Source: Priapulus caudatus (taxonomy: Eukaryota; Priapulida; Priapulimorpha; Priapulimorphida; Priapulidae). Taken from it: a stretch of 28,399 nt of DNA. Under the pieces are notes generated by a model. The model did no database searches, had not been told where the DNA came from, and worked only from the letters and a program-made list of their open reading frames with translations. The position numbers and the translations under genes were made by a program. Shown here one piece after another: positions 20,479 through 24,123 of this stretch. Within the stretch, counting starts at the first letter, position 1. Each line of letters opens with the position of its first letter. The stretch is from the NCBI RefSeq assembly GCF_000485595.1, contig NW_014577530.1, positions 109,542 through 137,940 of the forward strand. Reading direction: 5' to 3'.

Positions 20479-20847
20479 TCCCCCTCTCTTTCTCTCTCTC
20501 TCTCTTCCCCCTCTCTTTCTCTTCCACTCTCTCTGCAATAAAAAAAACGTTTGCTGAAATGATGTGTACGCAACTGCGTATCTGCATATCTGCGACTGAA
20601 ATGTTATGTTTATAACCTTAGCAACAGACCTCAGATGAGCCCAGTCACTCTGCGTGTGGCTCATGTTAAAAATATACATGTCTTGTTTCTTACTTAGATG
20701 TTCCCAGAGGAATACACCTACGATGATGATGATGATGATGACGATACTAGTAACGAGAGCAACGTACCAAAAACACGCACCAGGAAGACCAGGAAGAACA
20801 AGAAGAATAGGAAATCCAAGAGACGCAACTCGTTCTTCTTCTTCTAA
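583..20847 (+). CDS. Large lipid transfer protein, apolipophorin-like (3' portion, 27 exons)
   Basis: Exons 583-701, 1023-1178, 1363-1611, 2344-2549, 2975-3107, 3694-3871, 4155-4339, 4824-4949, 5212-5345, 5951-6136, 6391-6547, 7299-7425, 7740-7906, 8330-8482, 8723-8909, 9312-9455, 9966-10183, 10389-10572, 10983-11203, 11656-11809, 12380-12512, 12825-12916, 13387-13619, 13959-14079, 14818-14968, 19587-19758 and 20698-20847 are all flanked by AG/GT and join in frame (4,436 nt, about 1,477 aa plus stop). The first exon starts mid-codon, so the N-terminal lipid-transfer module lies upstream of the window. Visible: WDA(K/S) segments as in apolipophorin/apoB-like carriers, a helical region, VWD with GLLGTYNNE, C8-like cysteines, a VWA-like domain and a basic tail. 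Family members are secreted carriers of lipid in haemolymph or egg; the circulating role is inferred from the family. The family call rests mainly on the VWD sequence and could be a related vitellogenin-like protein. The last two exons exist in two copies; the right-hand set is used here because it is intact. Confidence 0.8.
1023..1178 (+). CDS. LLTP exon 2
   Basis: Acceptor TTACAG, donor GTGAGC; 52 codons, phase 0 at both ends. Alternating hydrophobic/polar pattern ([12 protein letters not shown]) as in the open beta-sheets of large lipid transfer proteins. Confidence 0.78.
1363..1611 (+). CDS. LLTP exon 3, WDAK motif
   Basis: Acceptor CACAG, donor GTACGT; 83 codons, phase 0. Contains VDWDAKRD, resembling the repeated W-D-A motif of apolipophorin and apoB beta-sheet regions, followed by a Ser/Arg-rich insertion ([12 protein letters not shown]) that may be a processing or flexible loop. 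Confidence 0.8.
1612..2343 (+). repeat. Intron 3 with telomere-like repeats
   Basis: 1640-1800 is a degenerate CCCTAA/CCCCAAC/GCTAAC array, i.e. a telomere-like interstitial sequence. 1910-2022 contains two ~65-bp direct repeats (TTGCTGGCATTGCCAT...GGAGGTAGGGTTAGG), each ending in GGGTTAGG in the opposite telomeric orientation. Confidence 0.85.
2344..2549 (+). CDS. LLTP exon 4
   Basis: Acceptor CGTAG, donor GTAGGA; ends in phase 2 (AG|G Arg). Encodes beta-type sequence [17 protein letters not shown] with an NVS glycosylation sequon. A long GCGT/GT microsatellite begins just after the donor. Confidence 0.78.
2560..2710 (+). repeat. (TGCG)n/(TG)n microsatellite
   Basis: A tetranucleotide TGCG run changing to GT-rich sequence, starting just after the exon 4 donor. 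Long open frames here in several registers are repeat artefacts. Confidence 0.95.
2975..3107 (+). CDS. LLTP exon 5
   Basis: Acceptor TTTGCAG, donor GTACGT. The phase-2 entry completes an Arg codon shared with exon 4; ends in phase 0. Encodes [17 protein letters not shown] and ends SMERTTVE, again a beta-strand pattern. Confidence 0.8.
3108..3693 (+). repeat. Intron 5 with 19-bp tandem repeat
   Basis: GAGGTGGCCGTTCTATAGA-type units occur about three times at 3476-3530. The rest of the intron starts C-rich and becomes AT-rich; nothing coding. Confidence 0.8.
3694..3871 (+). CDS. LLTP exon 6, second WDAS motif
   Basis: Acceptor GCGTAG, donor GTAAGC; enters in phase 0 and leaves in phase 1. Ends NAKVTWDAS, a second copy of the W-D-A motif seen in exon 3, which supports the lipid-transfer beta-sheet assignment. 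Confidence 0.8.
4058..4140 (+). repeat. 36-bp tandem duplication
   Basis: CTTGTCATCTAGCATAGCTG...CACTCACTCTCTCA is present twice in succession just upstream of the exon 7 acceptor. Confidence 0.88.
4155..4339 (+). CDS. LLTP exon 7
   Basis: Acceptor TTTCAG, donor GTACGT; completes the Ser/Thr codon from exon 6 and ends in phase 0. Encodes [12 protein letters not shown] and ends [11 protein letters not shown]. The 3' end plus donor is duplicated immediately downstream (4400-4483). Confidence 0.82.
4271..4483 (+). repeat. Duplicated exon 7 end with splice donor
   Basis: 4271-4350 (end of exon 7 plus donor) is repeated with divergence at 4400-4483, including CCCGACATAGAATACCCG|GTACGTGCAA. The copy cannot be joined in frame because a stop at 4394-4396 lies between, so it is a pseudo-exon end in intron 7. 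Confidence 0.85.
4485..4822 (+). repeat. GT/TGCG microsatellite and TGT-rich repeats
   Basis: 4485-4668 is a mixed TGTG/TGCG run. 4667-4822 holds about three units of TTGATCTTA(A/T)TGACGTATGTTGTTG type with expanded TGT runs, ending at the exon 8 acceptor. Confidence 0.92.
4824..4949 (+). CDS. LLTP exon 8
   Basis: Acceptor TTTCACAG, donor GTTTGT; 42 codons, phase 0. Encodes [17 protein letters not shown], then a helical stretch [15 protein letters not shown] that begins the long helical region. Confidence 0.8.
5151..5950 (+). repeat. AT microsatellite and purine tract flanking exon 9
   Basis: (TA)n at 5153-5171 precedes exon 9. After its donor, 5352-5505 is an almost pure purine (GAGA/GGGG) tract. 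The remaining intron to 5950 is AT-rich without recognisable genes. Confidence 0.85.
5212..5345 (+). CDS. LLTP exon 9, helical region
   Basis: Acceptor CTTGCAG, donor GTAACT; enters in phase 0, leaves in phase 2. Highly charged amphipathic sequence ([26 protein letters not shown]) suited to lipid-surface binding. Confidence 0.8.
5951..6136 (+). CDS. LLTP exon 10, helical region
   Basis: Acceptor GACGCAG, donor GTAGGT; completes Arg at the start and splits a Trp codon at the end. Gln/Glu/Arg-rich helix ([16 protein letters not shown]) with coiled-coil or amphipathic character. Confidence 0.82.
6391..6547 (+). CDS. LLTP exon 11, Tyr-rich helix
   Basis: Acceptor ATCTAG, donor GTAAGA; the split Trp codon is restored. 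Encodes the Tyr-rich [18 protein letters not shown] and [16 protein letters not shown], an amphipathic helical pattern. Confidence 0.82.
6796..7284 (+). repeat. ~52-bp tandem repeat array, nine units
   Basis: Nine units of CCGATTGTTTAGCATTTCCG ... AACGAGCGAATTCCATATAT fill intron 11. The outer units are nearly identical; units around 7008-7225 carry scattered single-base insertions. The array reaches to 14 bp before the exon 12 start. Confidence 0.93.
7299..7425 (+). CDS. LLTP exon 12
   Basis: Acceptor TGACAG, donor GTGAGC at 7426. An in-frame alternative GTGAGC lies 7 bp earlier, but only the downstream donor (phase 1) matches the next exon. Encodes [19 protein letters not shown] with two cysteines inside a helix. 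Confidence 0.75.
7740..7906 (+). CDS. LLTP exon 13
   Basis: Acceptor GCTGCAG, donor GTACGG; completes an Ala codon and ends in phase 0. Helical sequence [17 protein letters not shown] ending [10 protein letters not shown], which is echoed in exon 14. Confidence 0.78.
8330..8482 (+). CDS. LLTP exon 14
   Basis: Acceptor TTTGCAG, donor GTGGGT; 51 codons, phase 0. Begins [20 protein letters not shown], repeating the (N)DV.N.YNGMQ theme of exon 13, as in internally repeated apolipoprotein helices. Confidence 0.8.
8723..8909 (+). CDS. LLTP exon 15
   Basis: Acceptor CGTGCAG, donor GTGAGT; phase 0 to phase 1. Encodes [18 protein letters not shown] followed by [13 protein letters not shown]. It links the helical region to the VWD part. 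A CTGT microsatellite follows the donor. Confidence 0.82.
8938..8999 (+). repeat. (CTGT)n microsatellite
   Basis: About 15 units right after the exon 15 donor in intron 15. Confidence 0.96.
9312..9455 (+). CDS. LLTP exon 16
   Basis: Acceptor TTTCAG, donor GTACCC (weak at +4 to +6, but the only one giving the right phase). Encodes [20 protein letters not shown], an aromatic/proline-rich linker just before the VWD domain. Confidence 0.75.
9456..9965 (+). other. Intron 16
   Basis: AT-rich, with a TA microsatellite at 9663-9688. No gene recognised. Confidence 0.6.
9966..10183 (+). CDS. LLTP exon 17, start of VWD domain
   Basis: Acceptor CTTGCAG, donor GTGAGA; completes Gly and ends in phase 0. 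Encodes [20 protein letters not shown] then [16 protein letters not shown]. The F-TFD--AYDF--GC-Y-LA-DF pattern is the diagnostic N-terminal half of VWD domains in apolipophorins and vitellogenins. Confidence 0.92.
10236..10352 (+). repeat. (CCGT/CCAT)n microsatellite
   Basis: Imperfect CCGT/CCAT/CCAG tetranucleotide run in intron 17. Confidence 0.94.
10389..10572 (+). CDS. LLTP exon 18, middle of VWD domain
   Basis: Acceptor TTGCAG, donor GTGAGA; phase 0 to 1. Encodes [14 protein letters not shown] and [20 protein letters not shown], ending GKMAGLLG, the start of the VWD GL(L/C)G motif, which is completed in exon 19. Confidence 0.92.
10573..10982 (+). other. Intron 18
   Basis: AT-rich, 410 bp, interrupts the VWD GL|LG-type motif codon. 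Nothing else recognised. Confidence 0.6.
10983..11203 (+). CDS. LLTP exon 19, end of VWD and start of C8-like module
   Basis: Acceptor TTTGCAG, donor GTGCGA; completes Gly and ends in phase 0. [12 protein letters not shown] completes the GLLGTYNNE VWD signature. [15 protein letters not shown] and RRCFGQ then begin a cysteine pattern like that of C8 domains, which follow VWD in many extracellular proteins. Confidence 0.9.
11491..11649 (+). repeat. 35-bp tandem repeat
   Basis: About 4.6 units of ACAATTAA(C/T)(A/G)ACAGCTTCC ... GATTAACGAATAAC. The last partial unit runs into the exon 20 acceptor. Confidence 0.92.
11656..11809 (+). CDS. LLTP exon 20, C8-like module
   Basis: Acceptor TTTGCAG, donor GTGAGA; phase 0 to 1. 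[32 protein letters not shown] and MPTTC match the C8 spacing (VDP-F---C--D, C-A---Y---C---G). Confidence 0.87.
11810..12379 (+). repeat. Three diverged ~150-bp repeats in intron 20
   Basis: Copies centred near 11830, 11970 and 12140 share AAGATGGCGGTG, then (T)ATCTT(G)TT(A)AATT-GATT--GTGTCA and TTTA(C/T)GCGT. An (AAT)n microsatellite lies at 12328-12345. Confidence 0.8.
12380..12512 (+). CDS. LLTP exon 21, start of VWA-like domain
   Basis: Acceptor TTTCAG, donor GTGAGT; completes Val and ends in phase 2. [13 protein letters not shown] fits the first beta strand of a VWA fold, where the metal-binding DxSxS would normally sit; the Ser residues are absent. Confidence 0.78.
12825..12916 (+). 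CDS. LLTP exon 22, VWA-like domain
   Basis: Acceptor CTCTAG, donor GTGAGT; a small 92-bp exon in correct phase at both ends. [15 protein letters not shown] then NRYALVG resemble VWA helix 1 and strand 2. The frame continuity is the main support. Confidence 0.75.
13011..13320 (+). repeat. GT-rich microsatellites in intron 22
   Basis: (GT)n at 13012-13033 and longer GT/CT-rich runs at 13165-13315. Long frames over this region are repeat artefacts upstream of exon 23. Confidence 0.94.
13387..13619 (+). CDS. LLTP exon 23, VWA-like domain
   Basis: Acceptor CGCGCAG, donor GTGAGT; completes Gly and ends in phase 0. Encodes [19 protein letters not shown], then [12 protein letters not shown] and [23 protein letters not shown] is the VWA strand-4 signature, with C-x-x-C in place of the usual DG. 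Confidence 0.85.
13959..14079 (+). CDS. LLTP exon 24, VWA-like domain
   Basis: Acceptor CGCTAG, donor GTACGT; phase 0 to 1. [20 protein letters not shown] matches the L---G--L---- strand of VWA domains after the IVLIT strand. Confidence 0.8.
14080..14817 (+). repeat. Intron 24 with 27-bp repeat
   Basis: Three units CACTGCCAACGC(C/T)CGCTG(A/T)CAC(C)GTA(A)TG at 14291-14373. The rest is AT-rich; the open frame 14391-14597 shows no recognisable protein features. Confidence 0.8.
14818..14968 (+). CDS. LLTP exon 25, end of VWA-like domain
   Basis: Acceptor GCCACAG, donor GTGGGT; completes Gly and ends in phase 2 (Arg). Encodes [48 protein letters not shown] matches the glycine/aromatic turn before the last VWA helix, which is encoded by the next exon. 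Confidence 0.82.
15099..15294 (+). repeat. 50-bp tandem repeat, four copies
   Basis: Four consecutive ~50-bp units (start GTTGC(A/T)GTTCCAACCACAG, end AATCTAAT(C/A)ATTCTT) occupy 15099-15148, 15149-15198, 15199-15248 and 15249-15294. A single unit occurs at the left edge of the other duplication copy (about 19516-19562). Confidence 0.93.
15320..15501 (+). pseudogene. Broken left copy of LLTP penultimate exon
   Basis: Aligns with the intact exon 19587-19758 from the acceptor (GGCAG) to the donor (ATG|GTAAGT), but is 182 bp instead of 172 bp. It carries several scattered one- and two-base insertions plus substitutions that destroy the frame. Both splice sites survive. The errors are spread across introns as well, so they may be sequencing errors in an unpolished contig section and not real decay. 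Confidence 0.8.
15502..16556 (+). other. Last intron, left copy
   Basis: Corresponds to 19759-20697 with many small insertions. Contains degraded versions of the inverted repeat, the hairpin (16038-16103) and the CT tract (16196-16300). Confidence 0.75.
16557..16700 (+). CDS. LLTP terminal exon, left copy
   Basis: Acceptor TTACTTAG; 47 codons plus TAA. Encodes MFPEEYTY, six Asp, a Ser/Asn linker, then a Lys/Arg/Asn-rich tail and NSFFFF at the C-terminus. Identical to the right copy (20698-20847) apart from two fewer Asp codons. Because its own upstream exon copy is broken, its use is doubtful. Confidence 0.7.
   Translation: MFPEEYTYDDDDDDTSNESNVPKTRTRKTRKNKKNRKSKRRNSFFFF
16701..17998 (+). 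other. 3' UTR and downstream DNA, left copy
   Basis: No coding sequence recognised. A candidate polyadenylation signal AATAAA lies at 17168-17173. Part 17755-17885 holds a degenerate internal repeat of GTCCTTGAA-type motifs that looks like a dispersed transposon-derived repeat. Confidence 0.5.
17999..19044. mobile_element. Composite foldback / MITE-like element
   Basis: Two short elements, 17999-18120 and 18894-19044, each have inverted ends GCACAAAAT...ATTTTGTGC and share the internal GCGTTTTTACAG and TAACGGACGCGCACACGCG. Between them, 18302-18343 is inverted as 18801-18842 (TTCACCGTGC and TATCCGCGAG), and 18127-18180 is inverted near 18842-18889. GA-rich DNA on the left mirrors TC-rich DNA on the right. 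No transposase is seen, so it would be non-autonomous; the superfamily is not determined. Confidence 0.7.
19187..19408 (-). CDS. Terminal exon of unidentified minus-strand gene
   Basis: Read on the minus strand, an acceptor CTCTGCAG (ends 19409) is followed by 73 codons and TGA at 19187-19189. Encodes [20 protein letters not shown], then [17 protein letters not shown], ending with basic [10 protein letters not shown]. The sequence is protein-like, GC-rich and compositionally distinct from the flanks. It faintly resembles the C-terminal L---GG--F-(T/S)L-(D/E)-A pattern of polysaccharide deacetylase-fold proteins, but I do not claim that family. Upstream exons are not visible between here and 22 kb, so the fragment may have been displaced by the duplication or by misassembly. 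Confidence 0.55.
   Translation of the reverse strand, partial: FKVNGEWWTWIDYPRFHELIQRYVDSGGGERFTSLDYMAKMPHWAVYGASEQGFDPAETRWRRKNRSKDISGC
19386..19508 (+). repeat. Direct repeat at the duplication junction
   Basis: CACCACTC..(C)TTCACCTTAAACTGCAGAGGAA occurs at about 19386-19418 and again at 19478-19510. It covers the acceptor of the minus-strand exon and abuts the start of the right duplication copy. Confidence 0.85.
19587..19758 (+). CDS. LLTP exon 26 (penultimate, intact copy)
   Basis: Acceptor CCACTGCAG, donor GTAAGT; enters in phase 2, which matches exon 25, and ends in phase 0. Encodes [19 protein letters not shown] (last VWA-like helix), then [22 protein letters not shown], a small Cys-rich segment with C-x-x-C-x-C and C-x-x-C, then PLSFVM. 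Confidence 0.82.
19826..20007. mobile_element. MITE-like inverted repeat in the last intron
   Basis: About 35-bp imperfect inverted arms (ATATCAGGGGTGAATAT and rc ATTCATCCCTGATAATAT) lie at 19826-19860 and 19929-19965. A perfect 20-bp palindrome follows at 19963-19982 / 19988-20007. The left duplication copy has a degraded version at about 15578-15770. No coding capacity. Confidence 0.6.
20275..20333 (+). other. Long hairpin in the last intron
   Basis: The arms read CCCACCTCGATTACTCGATG and, on the other strand, CCCACCTCTCGG...TTACTCGATG, with a ~3-nt loop and a run of G:C pairs next to it. The pairing length resembles a small-RNA precursor or a transposon end; expression is unknown. The left copy at about 16038-16103 has the same hairpin with extra bases. 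Confidence 0.6.
20396..20535 (+). repeat. CT-rich microsatellite
   Basis: A long (CT)n tract with short TTC/CCCC interruptions in the last intron. The equivalent in the left copy is 16196-16300, with different interruptions. Confidence 0.95.
20698..20847 (+). CDS. LLTP terminal exon 27 (right copy)
   Basis: Acceptor TTACTTAG; 49 codons plus [11 protein letters not shown], eight Asp, then [10 protein letters not shown], a tail of about 20 residues dominated by Lys/Arg/Asn, and NSFFFF. The acidic-then-basic layout could bind polyanions or a receptor, but this is inference. Confidence 0.82.
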   Translation: MFPEEYTYDDDDDDDDTSNESNVPKTRTRKTRKNKKNRKSKRRNSFFFF

Positions 20848-22145
20848 GTCACCTTGGAATTCGTCTCTGGTCAGCGCAGCGCGTTCATGCTGTTGTCGTC
20901 CAATGCAGCACAAATAGTCTTCAAACAGTACAAGATGTATAGTTTACGTTCTGGGGTTCGTGAACCCTCGCCTTACTGCAGATCTATCGTGTCATGGCTG
21001 CCAACGGACCGATCGAAAACAACGCTGCAACGGATGACAGCTCAGCAGAACTTGGTAGCTGCTGTCTTATATACATGATTGCGGCCCGCTCACTTACCAT
21101 AGAGTATTAGTGGTAACCGCGTTTTAGTTTTACTATTACTGTGTACAAATATACACGTGTGCGTGGTGATTATTAATGGTCGATTTTTATAAATGTGTAG
21201 ATATATAATGGACTCTTATTCATAGGTTTTTCACTCAGTGCTGGTTAAGTTGCGATCAAAGCCATTCGAGAACAAATGTTATGAACAAAGCGCAAGCAAT
21301 AGAGAGTAGTAACAAATAAAGATAGTGTTGATTTTCTTCCAACCAGATTAGCCTTACGAGATTTTATTGTCACATGGTTTAATTATGATCACCGGATTCC
21401 TCTTCACGACCCGATTAGTAACGATTACGGAGTAATAATTCTCTCTTTCCCTAATGTCATACGATGTGTGTAAGTTATGATTTATTGTGTAGTGTGATAT
21501 ATGATATGTACCAACTCAAACTGCAGTTTTCTATTATAAATCATGACAACATGGAATTCAAATCTTTATATATGTGCAGTTTGCGCGTAGAGACTTTCGT
21601 GTTACAGAAAAAAAAAATTTGGCTACAAGGTCGCGTTTTGGAAAGAATGTGCAGGTTGGTCGACTATAGGCGTGTAATGTTCTATTGATGTTTCTTTTAA
21701 TGTTGTAGATAACAATGTTATTAGAGTTTGATCGTGATTTATAATCAATGCAATCTTTCTAGTTATTTGACTTGTGTACGTGATTGTTCAATCGCAATTA
21801 CAATAGAGTGAACACAAAACACGAGCCTTTCATGTTTCATTTGTCTCACCTGTATTACAATCGAGCTTCAACAGCACAATAAATCACACAATAACAGCTA
21901 GGGTCCCCACACAGCCCTTAAAAGTCCTTGAATTTTGTCCTTTGTCCTTGAAAGTCCTTAATTTTTCCTTTTGTTATTGAAAGTCCTTGGAAATGGGCCC
22001 AATTTGTCCTTATTTTGTCTAATGTCCTGGAAATTTATATTTTTGACCTAAAATATAAGTAAATCTTCATTGCTGGTTATCTAACTGACCCCTTTGTGGG
22101 AACCATGCACCCGAGTACCTAGCAATAATAATCACAAAGCACAAA
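20848..22145 (+). other. 3' UTR and downstream DNA, right copy
   Basis: No gene recognised; near-identical to 16701-17998. Includes the repeated GTCCTTGAA motif block at about 21902-22032. Confidence 0.5.
21315..21320 (+). terminator. Candidate poly(A) signal AATAAA
   Basis: AATAAA about 470 bp after the LLTP stop codon in the right copy; the same hexamer occurs at 17168-17173 in the left copy. Another candidate lies near 21880. Use is not proven from sequence. Confidence 0.35.
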
Positions 22146-22168
22146 GCACAAAATATGATTATACGGCT

Positions 22169-22775
22169 AGAAGATGTCCAGAAAGCACTTCTGCACCTTC
22201 GAGCGACTCCTCAGTCCGACTTACCCTCCCCTGCCAAAATGCTTTTTGGACGACGGGTAAAGACGACGCTCCCAGGTCGTCACAGCAGACACCAGATGAG
22301 CAATGCACATGATCAACTACAACAATGACGGGAGAAGATGAAGACAGATTATTACAAACATGCTGGACAAGAATTACAACAACTGTCAGTCGGCCAGAAG
22401 GTCAGAACTCTGAACCCGAATGATCACACATGGATGCCGGCTCAGGTTACACAGGTGTGTGACGAGCCAATGGCATACGGAGTTTCCACACCCAACGGCA
22501 GTATACTAAGAAGAAATAGGTCATATCTGAGGGAGATTCCCACCTGCAATACACCCAGTAGCACACAGACAGCTGCCAGAAGTGTACACTTTGCTGATGA
22601 TGTCACATCATCTGTACACAACAGCCCCAGTAGCAATCTCTGCACAGACACATCCAAGGTGGAAAGCGATCACAACAATTACAGTGATCGAGACACGAAC
22701 ACATACTCAGATCAAATCACCACCAGGTTTGGCCGTACAATCCGTAAGCCAATCAGATATCAAGAGCAGATGTGA
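22169..22775 (+). pseudogene. Ty3/Gypsy integrase C-terminal fragment
   Basis: The frame at 22173 encodes ALLHLRATPQSDLPSPAKML then FGRRVKTTLP, the conserved end of Gypsy integrases (LL-YR-TP--GL-SPA-LL-GRR-RT-LP). An in-frame TGA at 22326-22328 interrupts it. The frame resumes at 22338 with a G-KV-----W--A-V SH3-like C-terminal region (VGQKVRTLNPNDHTWMPAQV), a Ser/Thr-rich tail, and RFGRTIRKPIRYQEQM before TGA. The 5' end is cut at the duplication junction, so gag, protease, RT and most of the integrase are missing. Confidence 0.85.
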
Positions 22776-23334
22776 ACACACAACACACACACACCATGTC
22801 CACACAAACATAGGTGAAATCAGTGTATGAGACAAGGTTTGCGGTTTTCATGATTTATTGTAAGCACAAGTCAGTGCTTGCATATGTTATGTTCATGACG
22901 CAAAAGTGTATAATTGGGTGTAAGTGTGGGTTAGACCAAGGAAAGGCGCCAAGTTAGCCCAACGATGTATTATAGTTATAAGTAATTGGATTGCAGCAGT
23001 CTAAAGTGTTACCAAGACTGCCGGAGTTTGATATATCTAATTTAAGGATTTAGCAAGTGAGTACGATCCTTGCATTTTCTTATTTAGCATTTTGAAGTTA
23101 ATTATAAAGCATAGATCGCATACCACAGTGTATGAATAGAATAGTGTTTTGTAGTTTAAAAAACAGTGTCAGATAGTGTATCCAATACACATGACCAGGC
23201 CACACAGTCAATTGCATTGATTTTTGAATTTTTAAAGATAAACACGTTATGTTTCTTTGTGTATGCTCAGTATGCAATGTTTCACTGTGTTAACCAATTG
23301 ATATATTATGTTATATACGAGACCCCTCAATTTC
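22776..23334 (+). other. Retroelement 3' untranslated region
   Basis: AT-rich sequence between the end of the pol frame and the polypurine tract. No envelope-like or other coding sequence is recognisable. Confidence 0.5.
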
Positions 23335-23346
23335 AGAGAAGGGGGA
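23335..23346 (+). other. Polypurine tract
   Basis: AGAGAAGGGGGA lies immediately before the TGTAATGATAGG start of the LTR, the expected site of plus-strand priming in LTR retroelements. Confidence 0.75.
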
Positions 23347-23529
23347 TGTAATGATAGGGACAACATTACTACGCGTGTGTGTTACGAAGTAAAGCGGTCA
23401 TGAAACAAAGCATACGATGGGGAGATAGACGAGGAACGCGAGTAGACATGCTGGAATAAATTCACGCTCTTTTGTATATTTGTGTGTTTGATTTATTGGA
23501 GTTCATTACGAACACAACCACACACAACA
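23347..23529 (+). repeat. Gypsy 3' LTR
   Basis: Begins TGTAATGATAGGGACAACAT and ends ...ACACACAACA, with TG...CA termini and about 183 bp in length. The first ~110 bp match 27415-27525. It contains AATAAA at 23455-23460 as a probable polyadenylation signal. The 3' boundary is inferred from the terminal CA. Confidence 0.75.
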
Positions 23530-24123
23530 GCCATGTCCTCCGAAGATGTCTGATATCTGACCTTTCTCCTACTGCCCTTTCACCTGTGACCTCCAATTTC
23601 GCACTGGTGATGGGTTTCCTGCCCATCACACTATACACCGAATATTAAGAGCATAGGTCGAGCCGTTAAGATTTGTGCCGCAATTCCGTATTTCCTCCTA
23701 TACCTTAAGTTAAGGGAAAAATATTCCAGCCCCTCCGTTTACACATCTTGATACCATTTGACCCCTTGACCACCCTCAAATTTGTCATCCGAGTCAATTT
23801 TACGATCGCCGCCCCCCCCGACGTCCGCAATGTCGTGACGCGCGTAACGTCGAGCGGTTTAAGATTTGGTGCCCAACTGTGACCAGCACGCACAGACCGG
23901 CGGGGACGGCCGGACGGATACGCAACGAATCATGCATTCTACAAGCTGCATCTGACTACGTCAGATGAGCTAAAAATTAATAAAAACAACTAATAACCTA
24001 ATTAAATAACGTAATTAATAATTAATAATGTAAAAAATGTAATGCCATAATTATTAATTAACAGCGTAACATGATGACTACATGACGAGCCACCGCGTCC
24101 CCGTCGTCATGGTTACCGCAGCA
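23530..24123. other. Intergenic DNA
   Basis: No gene recognised on either strand. It includes a C-rich run at 23812-23819 and an AT-rich stretch at 23970-24065. I looked on the minus strand for a Cys-rich LRR C-terminal cap exon and saw none. Confidence 0.5.

Larger units (their letters stand above)
19511..22168 (+). repeat. Tandem duplication, right copy
   Basis: Second copy of 15249-18021, containing intact versions of the last two LLTP exons. Its right end is cut exactly at ATTATACGGCT, the tip of the inverted-repeat element, and runs directly into retroelement sequence. Confidence 0.9.

Noticed and set aside
20329-20587. Ser/Leu- and Arg/Glu-rich frames over the CT tract
   Set aside because: Pure products of the (CT)n microsatellite in the last intron.
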